Source of the DNA: Bryobacterales bacterium KBS 96
GTDB lineage: Bacteria > Acidobacteriota > Terriglobia > Bryobacterales > Bryobacteraceae
Length of the DNA: 64,000 nucleotides
Assembly (NCBI GenBank): GCA_000381625.1
Contig: KB906767.1
Location: 5,323,357 to 5,387,356, forward strand
Reading direction: 5' to 3'
Within the stretch, counting starts at the first letter, position 1, and the number at the start of each line of letters is the position of its first letter. Both the position numbers and the translations under genes were made by a program. Below are positions 25,167 through 34,081 of the stretch, piece after piece. The notes under the pieces were generated by a model, which searched no databases, was not told the origin of the DNA, and saw nothing but the letters and a program-made list of their open reading frames with translations.

Positions 25167-26081
25167 TTAGGTCCGGGCCGACCGAATTGCGAATTCGCGC
25201 GCGCTTCGCAGTTCCTCGACCGCATCGCCAACCGGCAGAAATTCCATCGCGGCAATGCGATTGTACTTGAGCTCGGCGAGTTTCCGGAATATGTTCTTGT
25301 AGTTGATTTCTCCCGTTCCCGGCGCGTGGCGGCCGGGAACATCGGCGATGTGTACCAAGCCCACGTAGTCGATGTTGGTTTCGAGCTTCTCAATCAAATT
25401 TCCTTCCGCGATCTGCTCGTGATAGAAGTCGTACAACATTCGCACCTGCGGATGATTTACTTGCCGCATCACCTCGAATCCCTCCGCGACGGACGTCAGG
25501 TAATAACGAGGATTTTCCTCGGGATCAATGTTTTCAAGCAGCAGGCGCACCGGCTCGCCGTTGATCTTCTTGCCTTCAACAAGCGCTGAAGCGGCTTTCA
25601 ACCCCTCAATGCAGCTATCGTGCTGGACGTCGCGAGGCATGCCGGGAACAACATTGCCCGACATGATAATGACGGCCGGACATTCGATCTTTTCCATAAT
25701 GGGGAGTACGTCGCGCAGGTCGGACAAAAGCGCCTCGCGCTCTTTGGGATTGCCCACTGCATGTTTCAGGCCGGCCGTGGTGTCAAAGGTAATGCCGAGT
25801 TCTTTTCGCTTGGCATTGGCGCGTTTGAAATCGTCGGCCGACCAGTCCTTGTACTCGCCGACGAGTTCAACCTTCTTGTAACCGGCTTCGGCGATCTTTT
25901 CGAGACGCTGTTCAAACGGCAGCTTACGAAACACGGTCCACAGCATGACAGAAAGATCGAACGGAACGCCCTGCGCCGCTCCCTGCGTTTCCTGGGCGGC
26001 TGCCGCGGTGTTGGCGCGATCAAGGCTAGCCGCGCCGAATGCCAGCCCCGCGATGCTTTTTGAAAAAGTACGTCGATCCAT
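25167..26081 (-). CDS. Secreted xylose-isomerase-like TIM-barrel protein (hydroxypyruvate isomerase/sugar epimerase type)
   Basis: 304 residues from ATG 26081, chosen because AAAGG lies upstream; a longer frame reaches 26123. The N-terminus MDRRTFSKSIAGLAFGAAS is Tat-like (double Arg followed by a hydrophobic stretch). The AP-endonuclease-2 fold follows: AEAGYKKVELVGEY, LLLENIDPEENP, MLYDFYHEQIAEGN and AMEFLP place Glu/Asp/His metal ligands. These proteins isomerise or epimerise small sugars or hydroxypyruvate. Export to the periplasm is unusual for an isomerase but common in this group in Acidobacteriota. Substrate unknown. Convergent with lpxA at 24-bp distance. Confidence 0.82.
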   Translation of the reverse strand: MDRRTFSKSIAGLAFGAASLDRANTAAAAQETQGAAQGVPFDLSVMLWTVFRKLPFEQRLEKIAEAGYKKVELVGEYKDWSADDFKRANAKRKELGITFDTTAGLKHAVGNPKEREALLSDLRDVLPIMEKIECPAVIIMSGNVVPGMPRDVQHDSCIEGLKAASALVEGKKINGEPVRLLLENIDPEENPRYYLTSVAEGFEVMRQVNHPQVRMLYDFYHEQIAEGNLIEKLETNIDYVGLVHIADVPGRHAPGTGEINYKNIFRKLAELKYNRIAAMEFLPVGDAVEELRSAREFAIRSART

Positions 26082-26196
26082 ATGAACCTTTCTTGAGCGG
26101 ACGCGCTCTACTCCGGAAAGCATATCCTAAATGGCGTTCTTTCCAGGATTCCTGTCTGGCATTGGGAGCAAGGTAGTCTATGGTCCTATGTTTCCT

Positions 26197-26224
26197 GGAA
26201 CTTTTCGTAAATGGGTTAGTCTAT
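26197..26224 (+). promoter_or_regulatory. ECF-sigma-type promoter candidate
   Basis: GGAACTT (26197-26203), 15-nt spacer, GTCTAT (26219-26224). This matches the classic extracytoplasmic sigma promoter GGAACTT-N15/16-GTC. It lies about 88 bp before the GTG of the repeat protein. The same -35 heptamer precedes the ECF sigma gene at 59182. Confidence 0.6.
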
Positions 26225-26311
26225 TCATCGAAAGGCGGTTGGTTCGGATACAAAAGCATCTCTTTATTGGACGAAGGACGGGGTGCATGGTCTACTTTAA
26301 GGAGGTTACCA

Positions 26312-27499
26312 GTGATTTCTCTAGCAAAAATAACTCTCGCACTAGCGGTAAATTTTGGCCTTCTTGCGACCTTGAACGCGCAAACGACCGAATATTCGTT
26401 CAAAGTGTTAGCCCGCACGGGCGAAAGCATTGACGGGAATACCCTGTTCGATTTGCTAGATGCCCCGGTTCTAAATGAGAGGGGCAAAGTTGTTTTTACC
26501 GCCAGCTTTTCAAGCGGGGAGGGCATCTTTACGCCTGATAGGCTTCTTGTCAAAAGTGGTGACACGGTTGACGGAAAGGCTCTCGCGTATGTCCGTTATC
26601 CCTCGCTCAACGATCGCGGGGTGGTTGCATTTCTTGCTGGCTTTCCAAATGGAAGCGGAATCTTTACACAATCTAGGTTGCTCGTGAAGACCGGCGATGC
26701 GATCGGCGGGCAGGCAATCAACACGTTTTACGCTGGAACCAGCCTAAACGATGCGGGCGAGGTTGCGTTCGAAGCGCTAGTAGGGGCGCCGTACCCGACG
26801 GGAACGGCTATTTTCACCACGTCACCCAATAGGCGAGGACGTGTCATTGCCACGGCCGGCGACACTATCGCCGGAGGAGTTGTGAATGATTTGGGTGTTC
26901 CGATAATAAACGACCAGGGCACGGTTTCATTCCGCGTCGGATTTCAGAATTATGCGGACCCGAACGATACCGGCATTATCACGGCGGAGTCGCATGGCCG
27001 GGAGGCCACAACGTTGCTGAAAAAAACCGGCGACACTATCGATGGAAAGCTGATTACCGTTTTCGGCTATCCGTCTGGAATTACGCGCCAGGGTGGGGTG
27101 ATTGCTCTCGCAAACTATAACGGCGGCTCCGGAATCTTCGCTCTGGCGCCGCCCGTTCCCGACCACCCGCTCGAAATAGCCCAAAACGTGATCAACCCGC
27201 TAAAGCGTTCTCGCGCGCTCGCGAGGACGGGCGATACGATTGGCGGCGCCACTATTACGCAGTTCGGGCAAGCCGGCGTAAGCAAACGTGGAGATGCTGC
27301 GTTCTACGCGACGTATGCCGGAGGGCAGGGCATTTTCACGCCGGTCGCTCCGGTCATACGGACGGGCGATTCCATCGGTCTCGATAGGCTTAAATCGATC
27401 CTGTTTAACTCAGCGTCGATCAACTCTCGTGGCGTAGTTGTCTTTGCGGGCCAACTCGACGATAACTCCAAGGTAATCGTCGTCGCTGAACCACGCTAG
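26312..27499 (+). CDS. Secreted seven-repeat protein (DUF7453-like)
   Basis: 395 residues from GTG 26312, selected because AAGGAGG lies 6 nt upstream; the frame is open farther back but without such a site. A signal peptide (about 1-22, ending LNAQ) precedes seven imperfect repeats of about 50 residues. Each contains a unit like KTGDTIDGK followed by LNDRGVVAFLAGF and GSGIFT. Seven such units suggest a beta-propeller (inference). I know this pattern only as a family of unknown function. An ECF-type promoter precedes it, so it may belong to an envelope-stress regulon. No neighbour shares its operon. Confidence 0.8.
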   Translation: MISLAKITLALAVNFGLLATLNAQTTEYSFKVLARTGESIDGNTLFDLLDAPVLNERGKVVFTASFSSGEGIFTPDRLLVKSGDTVDGKALAYVRYPSLNDRGVVAFLAGFPNGSGIFTQSRLLVKTGDAIGGQAINTFYAGTSLNDAGEVAFEALVGAPYPTGTAIFTTSPNRRGRVIATAGDTIAGGVVNDLGVPIINDQGTVSFRVGFQNYADPNDTGIITAESHGREATTLLKKTGDTIDGKLITVFGYPSGITRQGGVIALANYNGGSGIFALAPPVPDHPLEIAQNVINPLKRSRALARTGDTIGGATITQFGQAGVSKRGDAAFYATYAGGQGIFTPVAPVIRTGDSIGLDRLKSILFNSASINSRGVVVFAGQLDDNSKVIVVAEPR

Positions 27500-27534
27500 C
27501 GTTTTGGCTCCCGGCGATCTTCTAATGCCGTGGC

Positions 27535-27570
27535 GCACGATTCATCGTGCTGGCGGGCAGTTCACTGCCC
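27535..27570. repeat. Two adjacent hairpins with identical TTCA loops
   Basis: GCACGA-TTCA-TCGTGC (27535-27550) and GGGCAG-TTCA-CTGCCC (27555-27570) are perfect 6-bp stems separated by 4 nt, after the repeat-protein gene. They may act as terminator or as a dispersed hairpin element. Confidence 0.6.
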
Positions 27571-27600
27571 CGCTCGCCGTCTCCGCCAACGATTGTGTAG

Positions 27601-27620
27601 GGGCGACGCATGTCTCGCCC
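27601..27620. repeat. GGGCGA/TCGCCC hairpin element
   Basis: GGGCGA (27601-27606) and TCGCCC (27615-27620) enclose an 8-nt loop, preceded by GTGTAG. This form, TGTAGGGGCGA...TCGCCC, resembles dispersed intergenic elements found in several environmental phyla (recollection, not searched). Confidence 0.45.
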
Positions 27621-27667
27621 GCGGGGGACTACCGTGTCCGTTGCGCGACCAATTACACTGATATTGA

Positions 27668-28802
27668 ATGACACTGGAAGAGTTAGAAAGAGAGTACGTT
27701 GCGCTCCGGCAGCAGGCTGAGGCTGTTCGGAGTTATCTTTGACGGTCCAGCCAAGCAAAAACAACTGACCGATCTCGAATCTGAGATCGGCGACCCCGAA
27801 TTCTGGAACAACCCTGAAAAGAGCCAGCGCCTGATGCAGCAACGCAAGCGTCTGGAACAGGCCATCGCCAATTCGAGGCAGGTTGCGGACGCTATGTCCG
27901 ATATCGATACGCTCTTTGAACTATCGAAAGAGGGTGAAGATGTCACTACGGAAATTGGGCGCGAGTTCAGTTCGCTTCAGGGTCGGTTGGAGGCCCTGGA
28001 AACCGGCATGTTGCTATCGGGCGAGAACGATGCGCGCGACGCAATCATCACCATTCATCCAGGCGCGGGCGGGACCGAGAGCCAGGACTGGGCGGAAATG
28101 CTCCTGCGCATGTATTTGCGATGGGCAGAGAGAAATGGCTTTCAGGCGGTTATTACGGACCGGCTGGAGGGAGAGGGCGCCGGTATAAAATCCGCGACGT
28201 TCGAGATCAACGGAGAGAACATCTACGGCCGCTTGCAGTCCGAGGTTGGGGTCCATCGTCTGGTTCGAATCTCGCCGTTCGACGCCAATGCTCGCCGGCA
28301 CACATCGTTTGCCTCGGTGTTTGTCTACCCGCAGATCGATGACGAGATCAAAATCGATATCCGGCCCGAAGATCTGCGCGTCGATACCTTTCGTGCGAGC
28401 GGCGCGGGCGGCCAGCACGTAAACCGGACGGACTCAGCCATTCGCATGACGCACCTGCCAACCGGTCTCGTTGTGCAGTGCCAAAATGAGCGCTCTCAGC
28501 ATAAAAATCGTGCGAGCGCGATTAAACAACTTCGCGCTAAGCTCTACGAGTTTGAGATGGACAAGAAGAAGGCTGAGGAACGGAAGGTCGAGGATTCCAA
28601 ATTAGAGATCAACTTCGGCAGCCAGATCCGAAGCTACGTTCTGGCGCCCTACAGGTTGATAAAGGACCATCGCACAAAACTGGCGATTGGCGATGTGGAT
28701 CGCGTACTTGACGGTGACCTCGACCCGCTGATCCATGCTTTTCTTGTCTGGAAGAAGACTGGTAAAACAGCGGGTGACAACAAGGGCGAACTGGAAGAAT
28801 AG
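27668..28802 (+). CDS. prfB: Peptide chain release factor 2 with programmed +1 frameshift
   Basis: RF2 recognises UGA and UAA and triggers peptide release. The first frame runs from ATG 27668 to an in-frame TGA at 27740-27742; the second continues from GAC at 27741 to 28802, giving 377 residues in total. HRLVRISPFDANARRH contains the SPF anticodon-like tripeptide of RF2, and ASGAGGQHVNRTDSAIR has the catalytic GGQ. The C-terminal domain is complete (VDRVLDGDLDPLIHAFL). Without the frameshift the N-terminal 24 residues would be lost. No clear ribosome-binding site precedes the ATG. Confidence 0.96.
27729..27743 (+). promoter_or_regulatory. prfB programmed frameshift site
   Basis: GGAG (27729-27732) acts as the internal Shine-Dalgarno-like stimulator, followed by TAT CTT TGA C with the slippery CTT at 27737-27739 and the UGA stop at 27740-27742. 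This is the canonical RF2 autoregulatory arrangement: low RF2 favours +1 slippage and more RF2. Confidence 0.95.
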
Positions 28803-28838
28803 GCGAGCGCTTATCTCACGATTGGACGATCCCGAAGC

Positions 28839-28864
28839 GCGGGTTGTACGTTACCCGAACCCGC
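28839..28864 (+). terminator. Hairpin after prfB
   Basis: GCGGGTT (28839-28845) and AACCCGC (28858-28864) form a 7-bp stem with a 12-nt loop, 37 nt past the prfB stop. No T tract. Confidence 0.4.
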
Positions 28865-28876
28865 TCGCTAATGCGA

Positions 28877-28915
28877 GGCGGCTCTGAGCCAAGGCAACCT
28901 TAAAACGGAGCCGCC
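28877..28915. terminator. Second inverted repeat after prfB
   Basis: GGCGGCTC (28877-28884) pairs perfectly with GAGCCGCC (28908-28915) across 23 nt. With the hairpin at 28839 it makes the prfB-sua5 gap strongly structured. Confidence 0.4.
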
Positions 28916-29013
28916 GCACCTCAGTGCGCGGGTCGTTCAGTCGGGGCCGGCTTCGTTGAAGAGACCGTGGAGCGGGTCGCGGTTTCCTTTAACCGAGCTA
29001 TTTTTACCAACAA

Positions 29014-29925
29014 ATGACATACCCCAGCAAAGCTGAACTCGCTCGTGCAGCCGGAATCCTGCGTGCGGGTGGTCTTGTCGCCTTTCCCACGGAAACCGTC
29101 TACGGGCTCGGAGCAAACGCGCTGGACGAGGCTGCGGTGCGCCGTATCTACGAGGCTAAAGGGCGCCCTTCCACGAGTCCGCTGATTGTCCATATCGCCG
29201 ATTTGGAAATGGCGCCACAAGTCGCTGCCGAGTGGCCGAAGGCTGCACAAAAGCTAGCCGCGCGATTCTGGCCCGGACCGCTGACGCTGATTCTCAGGAA
29301 GCGGCTGGAAGTACCGGCGCTGGTGACTGCGGGGTTGGATACTGTGGGCGTCCGGATGCCGGCGCACCCGGTGGCGCTCGAACTGATTCGCCTGGTCGGT
29401 GTTCCCGTTGCGGCGCCAAGCGCCAATCGATTCATGGAGATTTCCCCCACCACGGCGGAGCATGTCCGCGTTGCCCTAGGCGGCCGTGTGGATTGCATTC
29501 TCGACGCGGGACCATGCGAGGTCGGAATTGAGTCCACGGTTCTGTCGTTGGTGGGCGGGCGCCGCATCCTGCTGAGGCCAGGTATGATTTCGCAGCGGCA
29601 AATCGAGGAGATAATCGGCCCGGTCGATCTGGGGTCGCAACCTGCGGATGGCGCTGGCCACGTGGCGCCGGGGCTCCATCAGCGGCACTATGCGCCAAAA
29701 ACTCCCTTGTATTTGCTGGATGCCAGAGAAGCGCTGCCGGAAGGCCGTGGAAGGCTGCTGAATTTTCCCGGTGAGCCCGAGTCCTTTGCTGCGTCCCTTT
29801 ATTCGGAGTTGCACGCCGCGGATGGGGAAGGCTGGGAATGGATTGCCATTCGGAAGCCGCCCGCAACGGTCGAGTGGGCTGGCATTCTGGACCGGCTCAC
29901 TCGCGCGAGCCGGCATGAGGAATAA
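29014..29925 (+). CDS. tsaC: L-threonylcarbamoyladenylate synthase, Sua5/TsaC type
   Basis: 303 residues: the YrdC domain (about 8-195) plus the C-terminal Sua5 domain (about 205-303). It makes threonylcarbamoyl-AMP for t6A37 modification of ANN-decoding tRNAs. PTETVYGLGANA, EAKGRPSTSPLIVHI and APSANRFMEISPTTAEHV are the nucleotide/threonine-binding motifs; the linker APGLHQRHYAP closes the active site in Sua5. It follows prfB at 211 bp, separated by hairpins, so it probably has its own promoter. Confidence 0.94.
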   Translation: MTYPSKAELARAAGILRAGGLVAFPTETVYGLGANALDEAAVRRIYEAKGRPSTSPLIVHIADLEMAPQVAAEWPKAAQKLAARFWPGPLTLILRKRLEVPALVTAGLDTVGVRMPAHPVALELIRLVGVPVAAPSANRFMEISPTTAEHVRVALGGRVDCILDAGPCEVGIESTVLSLVGGRRILLRPGMISQRQIEEIIGPVDLGSQPADGAGHVAPGLHQRHYAPKTPLYLLDAREALPEGRGRLLNFPGEPESFAASLYSELHAADGEGWEWIAIRKPPATVEWAGILDRLTRASRHEE

Positions 29926-29932
29926 ACAGCGT

Positions 29933-30328
29933 TCAACGTTCCGCGTTTCTCAGTCCCGACCACTGCTCGCAAAGCACGACTGAGTTGGCCGGATTGTTGG
30001 TTATGTATTTCAGCGTGGTCGGGCCAATCAGCGTGTGCATCTCTCCCGGAACTCTATCCAATAACCTGGATAAATCCTGTGCTGCCTGGTATTCGACACC
30101 GCGCACTGAATACGTGAAATAAACCGTATTCTCGTGTACGTCGGTCACCATCCCTTCGAGCAAACGTCCGTGGGCGCCGACATTCAACCGTCGAAGCCGC
30201 TCAGCCTCGTCCGGAGAAACGCGTCTGCGGAGGAGAAAAAACGCAATTGCCGCCAATCCGATCACGGTTGCAGCCGACCCGATCGGAACGCTCCAATTGA
30301 TAAGTATTTCGTATAGCCCGAAGGGCAT
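29933..30328 (-). CDS. Single-pass membrane protein of unknown function
   Basis: 131 residues with one transmembrane helix (about 13-35) followed by a basic stretch LLRRRVSPDEAERLRR and a soluble domain of about 90 residues with beta-rich pattern (GMVTDVHENTVYFTYSVRGVEYQAAQDLS). The layout resembles small membrane proteins with a DUF3592-like external domain, but I do not recognise the family. It starts 5 nt downstream of the transaldolase-like gene, so the two are likely cotranscribed. Confidence 0.65.
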   Translation of the reverse strand: MPFGLYEILINWSVPIGSAATVIGLAAIAFFLLRRRVSPDEAERLRRLNVGAHGRLLEGMVTDVHENTVYFTYSVRGVEYQAAQDLSRLLDRVPGEMHTLIGPTTLKYITNNPANSVVLCEQWSGLRNAER

Positions 30329-30333
30329 CTCGA

Positions 30334-30990
30334 TCAGGATTTAACCAGCTCGAAAGCCTTGTTGTAGTCGGAGAGAAACTGATTCAGTCCCCTTTCCGTC
30401 AAAGGATGATCGAACAACTGGTCCAGTACTTTGAAGGGCATCGTCGCGATGTGGGCTCCCGCCTTGGCCGCCTCAACGACATGCAAGGCCCCGCGAATTG
30501 AAGCCGCAAGCACTTGCGTCCGATAGCCGTGCTTTGAGTAGATGGCAGCGATATCTTCAATCAGGTCCATGCCTGGCCAGCCGGTATCCTCGATACGGCC
30601 GATGAACGGGCTGATGATGTATGCCCCGGCCTTGGCCGCGAGCAGCGCTTGCGCCGCGGAGAAGCACAGCGTGACGTTCACGCGAATTCCTTCGCTCGAC
30701 AAAGCCTTGGCTGCCTGGATTCCGTCGCGGATCAGCGGCAGTTTCACGACAACGTTCTTATGAATCGTGGCGAGTCTCCGGCCATCCGCTATCATCTCTC
30801 TCGATTCGGTCGAAACGACCTCAGCGCTAATATCGCCGTCGACAATATCGCAGATCTTTCGGATCTGTTCTTCCATCGGAACGCCTTCTCTGGCGATAAG
30901 GGACGGATTCGTCGTAACACCGTCGACGATGCCCCATGCCGCGCCTTTCCGCAGCTCTTGTAGATTTGCGCTATCGAGAAAAATCTTCAT
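30334..30990 (-). CDS. fsa: Transaldolase-like fructose-6-phosphate aldolase (Fsa/TalC family)
   Basis: 218 residues, the length of the short transaldolase subfamily. MKIFLDSANLQEL and VDGVTTNPSLI are the N-terminal signatures; Lys83 in VVVKLPLI is the Schiff-base residue. VNVTLCFSAAQALLAAKAGA and SPFIGRIEDTG are the phosphate and barrel motifs. It performs either transaldolase transfer of dihydroxyacetone or aldol cleavage of fructose-6-phosphate; sequence does not decide. A TalC-type transaldolase in the pentose phosphate pathway is the more common role. Followed at 5 nt by a small membrane-protein gene. Confidence 0.92.
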   Translation of the reverse strand: MKIFLDSANLQELRKGAAWGIVDGVTTNPSLIAREGVPMEEQIRKICDIVDGDISAEVVSTESREMIADGRRLATIHKNVVVKLPLIRDGIQAAKALSSEGIRVNVTLCFSAAQALLAAKAGAYIISPFIGRIEDTGWPGMDLIEDIAAIYSKHGYRTQVLAASIRGALHVVEAAKAGAHIATMPFKVLDQLFDHPLTERGLNQFLSDYNKAFELVKS

Positions 30991-31100
30991 TGGATGTGCC
31001 GCTCATGGATACTGTGGCTCCACCGTTAGCTGTACCAGTTGCCTGCCGGGACGCCAGCCTTGAATCCGATGTTAACAGAGGCAGGTACTATCCGATTGTG

Positions 31101-32129
31101 TCAAAAGGTCACTTCTACCGCCGCCGAACGATCGCTCTTGTTGTTGTGTTCATCGATCGCGCTCACTTCGTAGCGGTACTTCTTGCCCTGTTGAACGTCC
31201 TTATCGCTGTATGTTGGAAGAGCTAAAAGGCCGGCCACGCGTTGAAATGGTCCACCGTCAACCGAACGATATATCGCGTAACCCTTGGTGTCCGGCTCGG
31301 GACTGCGGCTCCAGGACAGTTCAATGCTATTGGGCGTCGCCAGAGCAGTGAGGCCGGACGGAACGGACGGTGCGAATTTATCTTCAGGAGTGATCGACAC
31401 AGCTTCTGACGGCTCACTCTGTGCGTTCGCGTCATCGTCGGTGTCTAATGCGATCACAGTGTAGTGGTAGAGTGTCCCATACGCCGCACCGGCATCGACG
31501 AATTCCGGCTTGTCGACCACGGCCACTTCCACGGCCCGCGACTCCTTCGGACCTTGCCGTAGTACACGGTATTTCAGCCCGGAACGCTGGGCCGGCCATG
31601 TTAGTCTCACGCCTTTCGGATCGCTGTCGGGTTTCACAACCGGCGGGAGCAGCGGCTCCACTACCTTGATCCGCACAATGTTCGACCATTGCGAAAATCG
31701 TTCGCCGCGTACGGCGGTGCGAACTGCGACAACGACACGTTTGCCGGCCAGGCTGGAGGCTGCAATCGACGACGCGATTTGTTGATCGGGTTCCTCGGAA
31801 TCGCCCTTTTTCTTCTTTCGCGGCTCGGGAAGCGGAATCTGCTGCCGTGTCGCGCCGGCTGCCCAGGTATCCAGATCGAAGGGCTTCACATCAGGGCCGA
31901 TTCGCAGATCGATCGAATCGAACCTGCGGATAAAAACGCCGTCGCTTGTTTCACCCGGCAGCGTGAACTGATAAGTGAGCTTCGTTCCAACCTCTTGCAC
32001 GGTTAGATTCTTGATTGCCACCGGAATGTGGAGAGAAGGCGGCAACACGGGGCCGATGTAGCCACAGCTTGACAGGAACAGGAACACGACTACTACAGCG
32101 GTCCCAAGAGAAACAGGTCGCCGCATCAA
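31101..32129 (-). CDS. Fibronectin type III lipoprotein
   Basis: 342 residues. The N-terminal [12 protein letters not shown] is a lipobox with Cys22 as the acylated residue. Two to three fibronectin type III-like beta domains follow, the last (about 245-342) with the pattern [20 protein letters not shown] and [16 protein letters not shown] basic low-complexity linker with KKKK is near residue 108. Its ATG overlaps the hslU stop (ATGA), so it is translated from the trmFO-xerC-hslVU operon. Function unknown; it probably binds protein or cell-wall partners in the periplasm. Confidence 0.82.
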   Translation of the reverse strand: MMRRPVSLGTAVVVVFLFLSSCGYIGPVLPPSLHIPVAIKNLTVQEVGTKLTYQFTLPGETSDGVFIRRFDSIDLRIGPDVKPFDLDTWAAGATRQQIPLPEPRKKKKGDSEEPDQQIASSIAASSLAGKRVVVAVRTAVRGERFSQWSNIVRIKVVEPLLPPVVKPDSDPKGVRLTWPAQRSGLKYRVLRQGPKESRAVEVAVVDKPEFVDAGAAYGTLYHYTVIALDTDDDANAQSEPSEAVSITPEDKFAPSVPSGLTALATPNSIELSWSRSPEPDTKGYAIYRSVDGGPFQRVAGLLALPTYSDKDVQQGKKYRYEVSAIDEHNNKSDRSAAVEVTF

Positions 32130-33484
32130 AGAATGTACTTGCTGAGGTCCTGGTCTTTTACAATATCGGCGAGTTGCTTCCGAACATATTCGGAATCGAT
32201 TCTGATGTTCTTCTTTTTCAGATCCGGACCGTTAAACGAAATCTCTTCGAGAAGCTTTTCCATGATCGTATGCAGACGGCGTGCCCCAATGTTCTCCATG
32301 CTTTGGTTGACTTGCGCCGCAAATCGAGCCACTTCCTGAATTGCATCGTCGCTGAAGGCCAGCTTGATCCCCTCGGTTTCGAGCAATGCCATGTATTGCT
32401 TGACCAATGCCGATTTCGGCTCCTTCAGAATCCGGATGAAATCCTCTTCCGTTAAGGAGCGCAACTCGACTCGGATCGGAAAACGGCCTTGCAATTCGGG
32501 AATCAGATCGCTCGGCTTGGAGACGTGAAAGGCGCCTGCTGCGATAAAAAGTATGTGGTCGGTGCGAACAAAGCCGTGCCGCGTGTTCACTGTCGTGCCC
32601 TCGACAATCGGCAGAATGTCCCGCTGGACGCCCTCCCGGCTGACATCAGGACCGTGGCCGCCTTCTCGCCCGGCTATCTTGTCAATCTCGTCCAGGAACA
32701 CCATGCCATTGCGCTCCACGCGTTCGAGCGCGATTCGCGTCACCTGGTCCATGTCCACGAGTTTCTGCTCTTCTTCCTGGATCAGATACTCCAATGCCTC
32801 TGCCACCCGCATATTTCGCTTGCGTGTGCGGCCGCCGAACAGCCCAGGGATGACATCTTTCAGGTTGATGTCCATCTCCTCGACATTTCCGTTTGTTGAA
32901 ACTTCGAAGGTGGGGCCGCGTTCCTTTACGTCCACTTCCACCATGCGGTCGTCGAGTTTGCCCGAGCGCAGTTTCTCACGGAGCTTCTCACGAGTTCGCT
33001 CGAGACTTTCGCTTTGTTCGGGCTGGGGAGGCATTAGCAGATCGAGCAGCCGCTCCTCCGCATTTTGTTCGGCGCGCTCAGCCACCTGCTCCAGCCTCTC
33101 TTCGCGCACCATGTCAATTGCGATATCCACCAGGTCGCGAATAATCGATTCGACGTCCCGGCCTACATAGCCGACTTCGGTGAACTTGCTGGCTTCCACC
33201 TTCAGAAACGGCGAATTGGCAAGCTTCGCGAGGCGGCGGGCAATCTCGGTCTTGCCGACGCCGGTCGGGCCAATCATCAGAATGTTCTTCGGCATCACCT
33301 CGTCCGCCATTTCGGGATCCAGCTTCTGCCGGCGTACACGGTTACGCAGCGCAATAGCCACGGACCGTTTGGCGTCCCCCTGCCCAATCACGTGCTTATC
33401 GAGTTCGGCGACAATCTCACGCGGTGTCAGTTCATCGAGCAGTGGTGTTTCTTCCGACGATTGTTGAGGTAAGTAGATCACCAT
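32126..33484 (-). CDS. hslU: HslU ATPase subunit of the HslVU (ClpYQ) protease
   Basis: 452 residues. An AAA+ unfoldase that feeds substrates to HslV. Walker A GPTGVGKT is at about 72-79; Walker [10 protein letters not shown] follows the intermediate domain (about 110-245). The C-terminus DLSKYIL is the conserved tail that inserts into Hsl[18 protein letters not shown] marks the family N-terminus, here with about ten extra residues before it. The start overlaps the hslV stop (TGATG) and the stop overlaps the lipoprotein start. Confidence 0.97.
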   Translation of the reverse strand: MVIYLPQQSSEETPLLDELTPREIVAELDKHVIGQGDAKRSVAIALRNRVRRQKLDPEMADEVMPKNILMIGPTGVGKTEIARRLAKLANSPFLKVEASKFTEVGYVGRDVESIIRDLVDIAIDMVREERLEQVAERAEQNAEERLLDLLMPPQPEQSESLERTREKLREKLRSGKLDDRMVEVDVKERGPTFEVSTNGNVEEMDINLKDVIPGLFGGRTRKRNMRVAEALEYLIQEEEQKLVDMDQVTRIALERVERNGMVFLDEIDKIAGREGGHGPDVSREGVQRDILPIVEGTTVNTRHGFVRTDHILFIAAGAFHVSKPSDLIPELQGRFPIRVELRSLTEEDFIRILKEPKSALVKQYMALLETEGIKLAFSDDAIQEVARFAAQVNQSMENIGARRLHTIMEKLLEEISFNGPDLKKKNIRIDSEYVRKQLADIVKDQDLSKYIL

Positions 33485-34029
33485 CAGCCCAGCTCCTCGT
33501 AGGTGACATTGTCATTGGTGTAGATGCAGATCTCACCTGCGATCTTCATCGCCTTTTCGACGATGTCACGCGCGCCCAGATTAGTGTTTTCAAGCAGGGC
33601 GATAGCTGCCGATTTGGCAAAGGAGCCTCCCGAGCCAATTGCGGTGACCGGAGAATCTGGCTCGATGACGTCGCCCGTGCCGCTGACGATGTACATGTTT
33701 CCTTCGTCCGCGACCAGCAGCAGAGCTTCCAGATGACGCAGCATCTTGTCCGTGCGCCAATCCTTGGCCAGTTCCACGACGCTGCGCGACAGGTTGCCGT
33801 TATGTTGTTCCAGCTTTGCCTCGAAACGCGTAAACAGGGAGAAAGCATCCGCTGTCGACCCCGCGAAACCCGAGATAATTTTGCCGTTGTGGAAACGCCG
33901 CAGTTTTCGAGCGCCACTCTTCAGAACCTCGTTGCCCATGGTGACTTGTCCATCACCGGCAATCACCACCTTCCCATTGCGGCGCACGCACAAAATGGTG
34001 GTCGAGCGAATTTTCCTCTGCATTTTCAA
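33484..34029 (-). CDS. hslV: HslV threonine peptidase subunit
   Basis: 181 residues. The N-terminal nucleophile is Thr10 in [10 protein letters not shown], exposed after removal of a nine-residue propeptide. [12 protein letters not shown] and [22 protein letters not shown] are proteasome-beta-like motifs. It forms two stacked hexamers with HslU at the ends. It is coupled to hslU by TGATG and lies 52 bp downstream of xerC. Confidence 0.97.
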   Translation of the reverse strand: MKMQRKIRSTTILCVRRNGKVVIAGDGQVTMGNEVLKSGARKLRRFHNGKIISGFAGSTADAFSLFTRFEAKLEQHNGNLSRSVVELAKDWRTDKMLRHLEALLLVADEGNMYIVSGTGDVIEPDSPVTAIGSGGSFAKSAAIALLENTNLGARDIVEKAMKIAGEICIYTNDNVTYEELG

Positions 34030-34081
34030 ACCTTTATTTCAACACAGCGGCACGCGCGGGATGCTCTATCCGGCATAGCGG

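Noticed and set aside
27699-27740. prfB as a truncated or broken gene
   Set aside because: The in-frame TGA lies in a canonical frameshift site and the upstream part matches the RF2 N-terminus.
32553-33170. Plus-strand ORF of 205 codons within hslU
   Set aside because: Ser/Arg-rich shadow of a certain gene.
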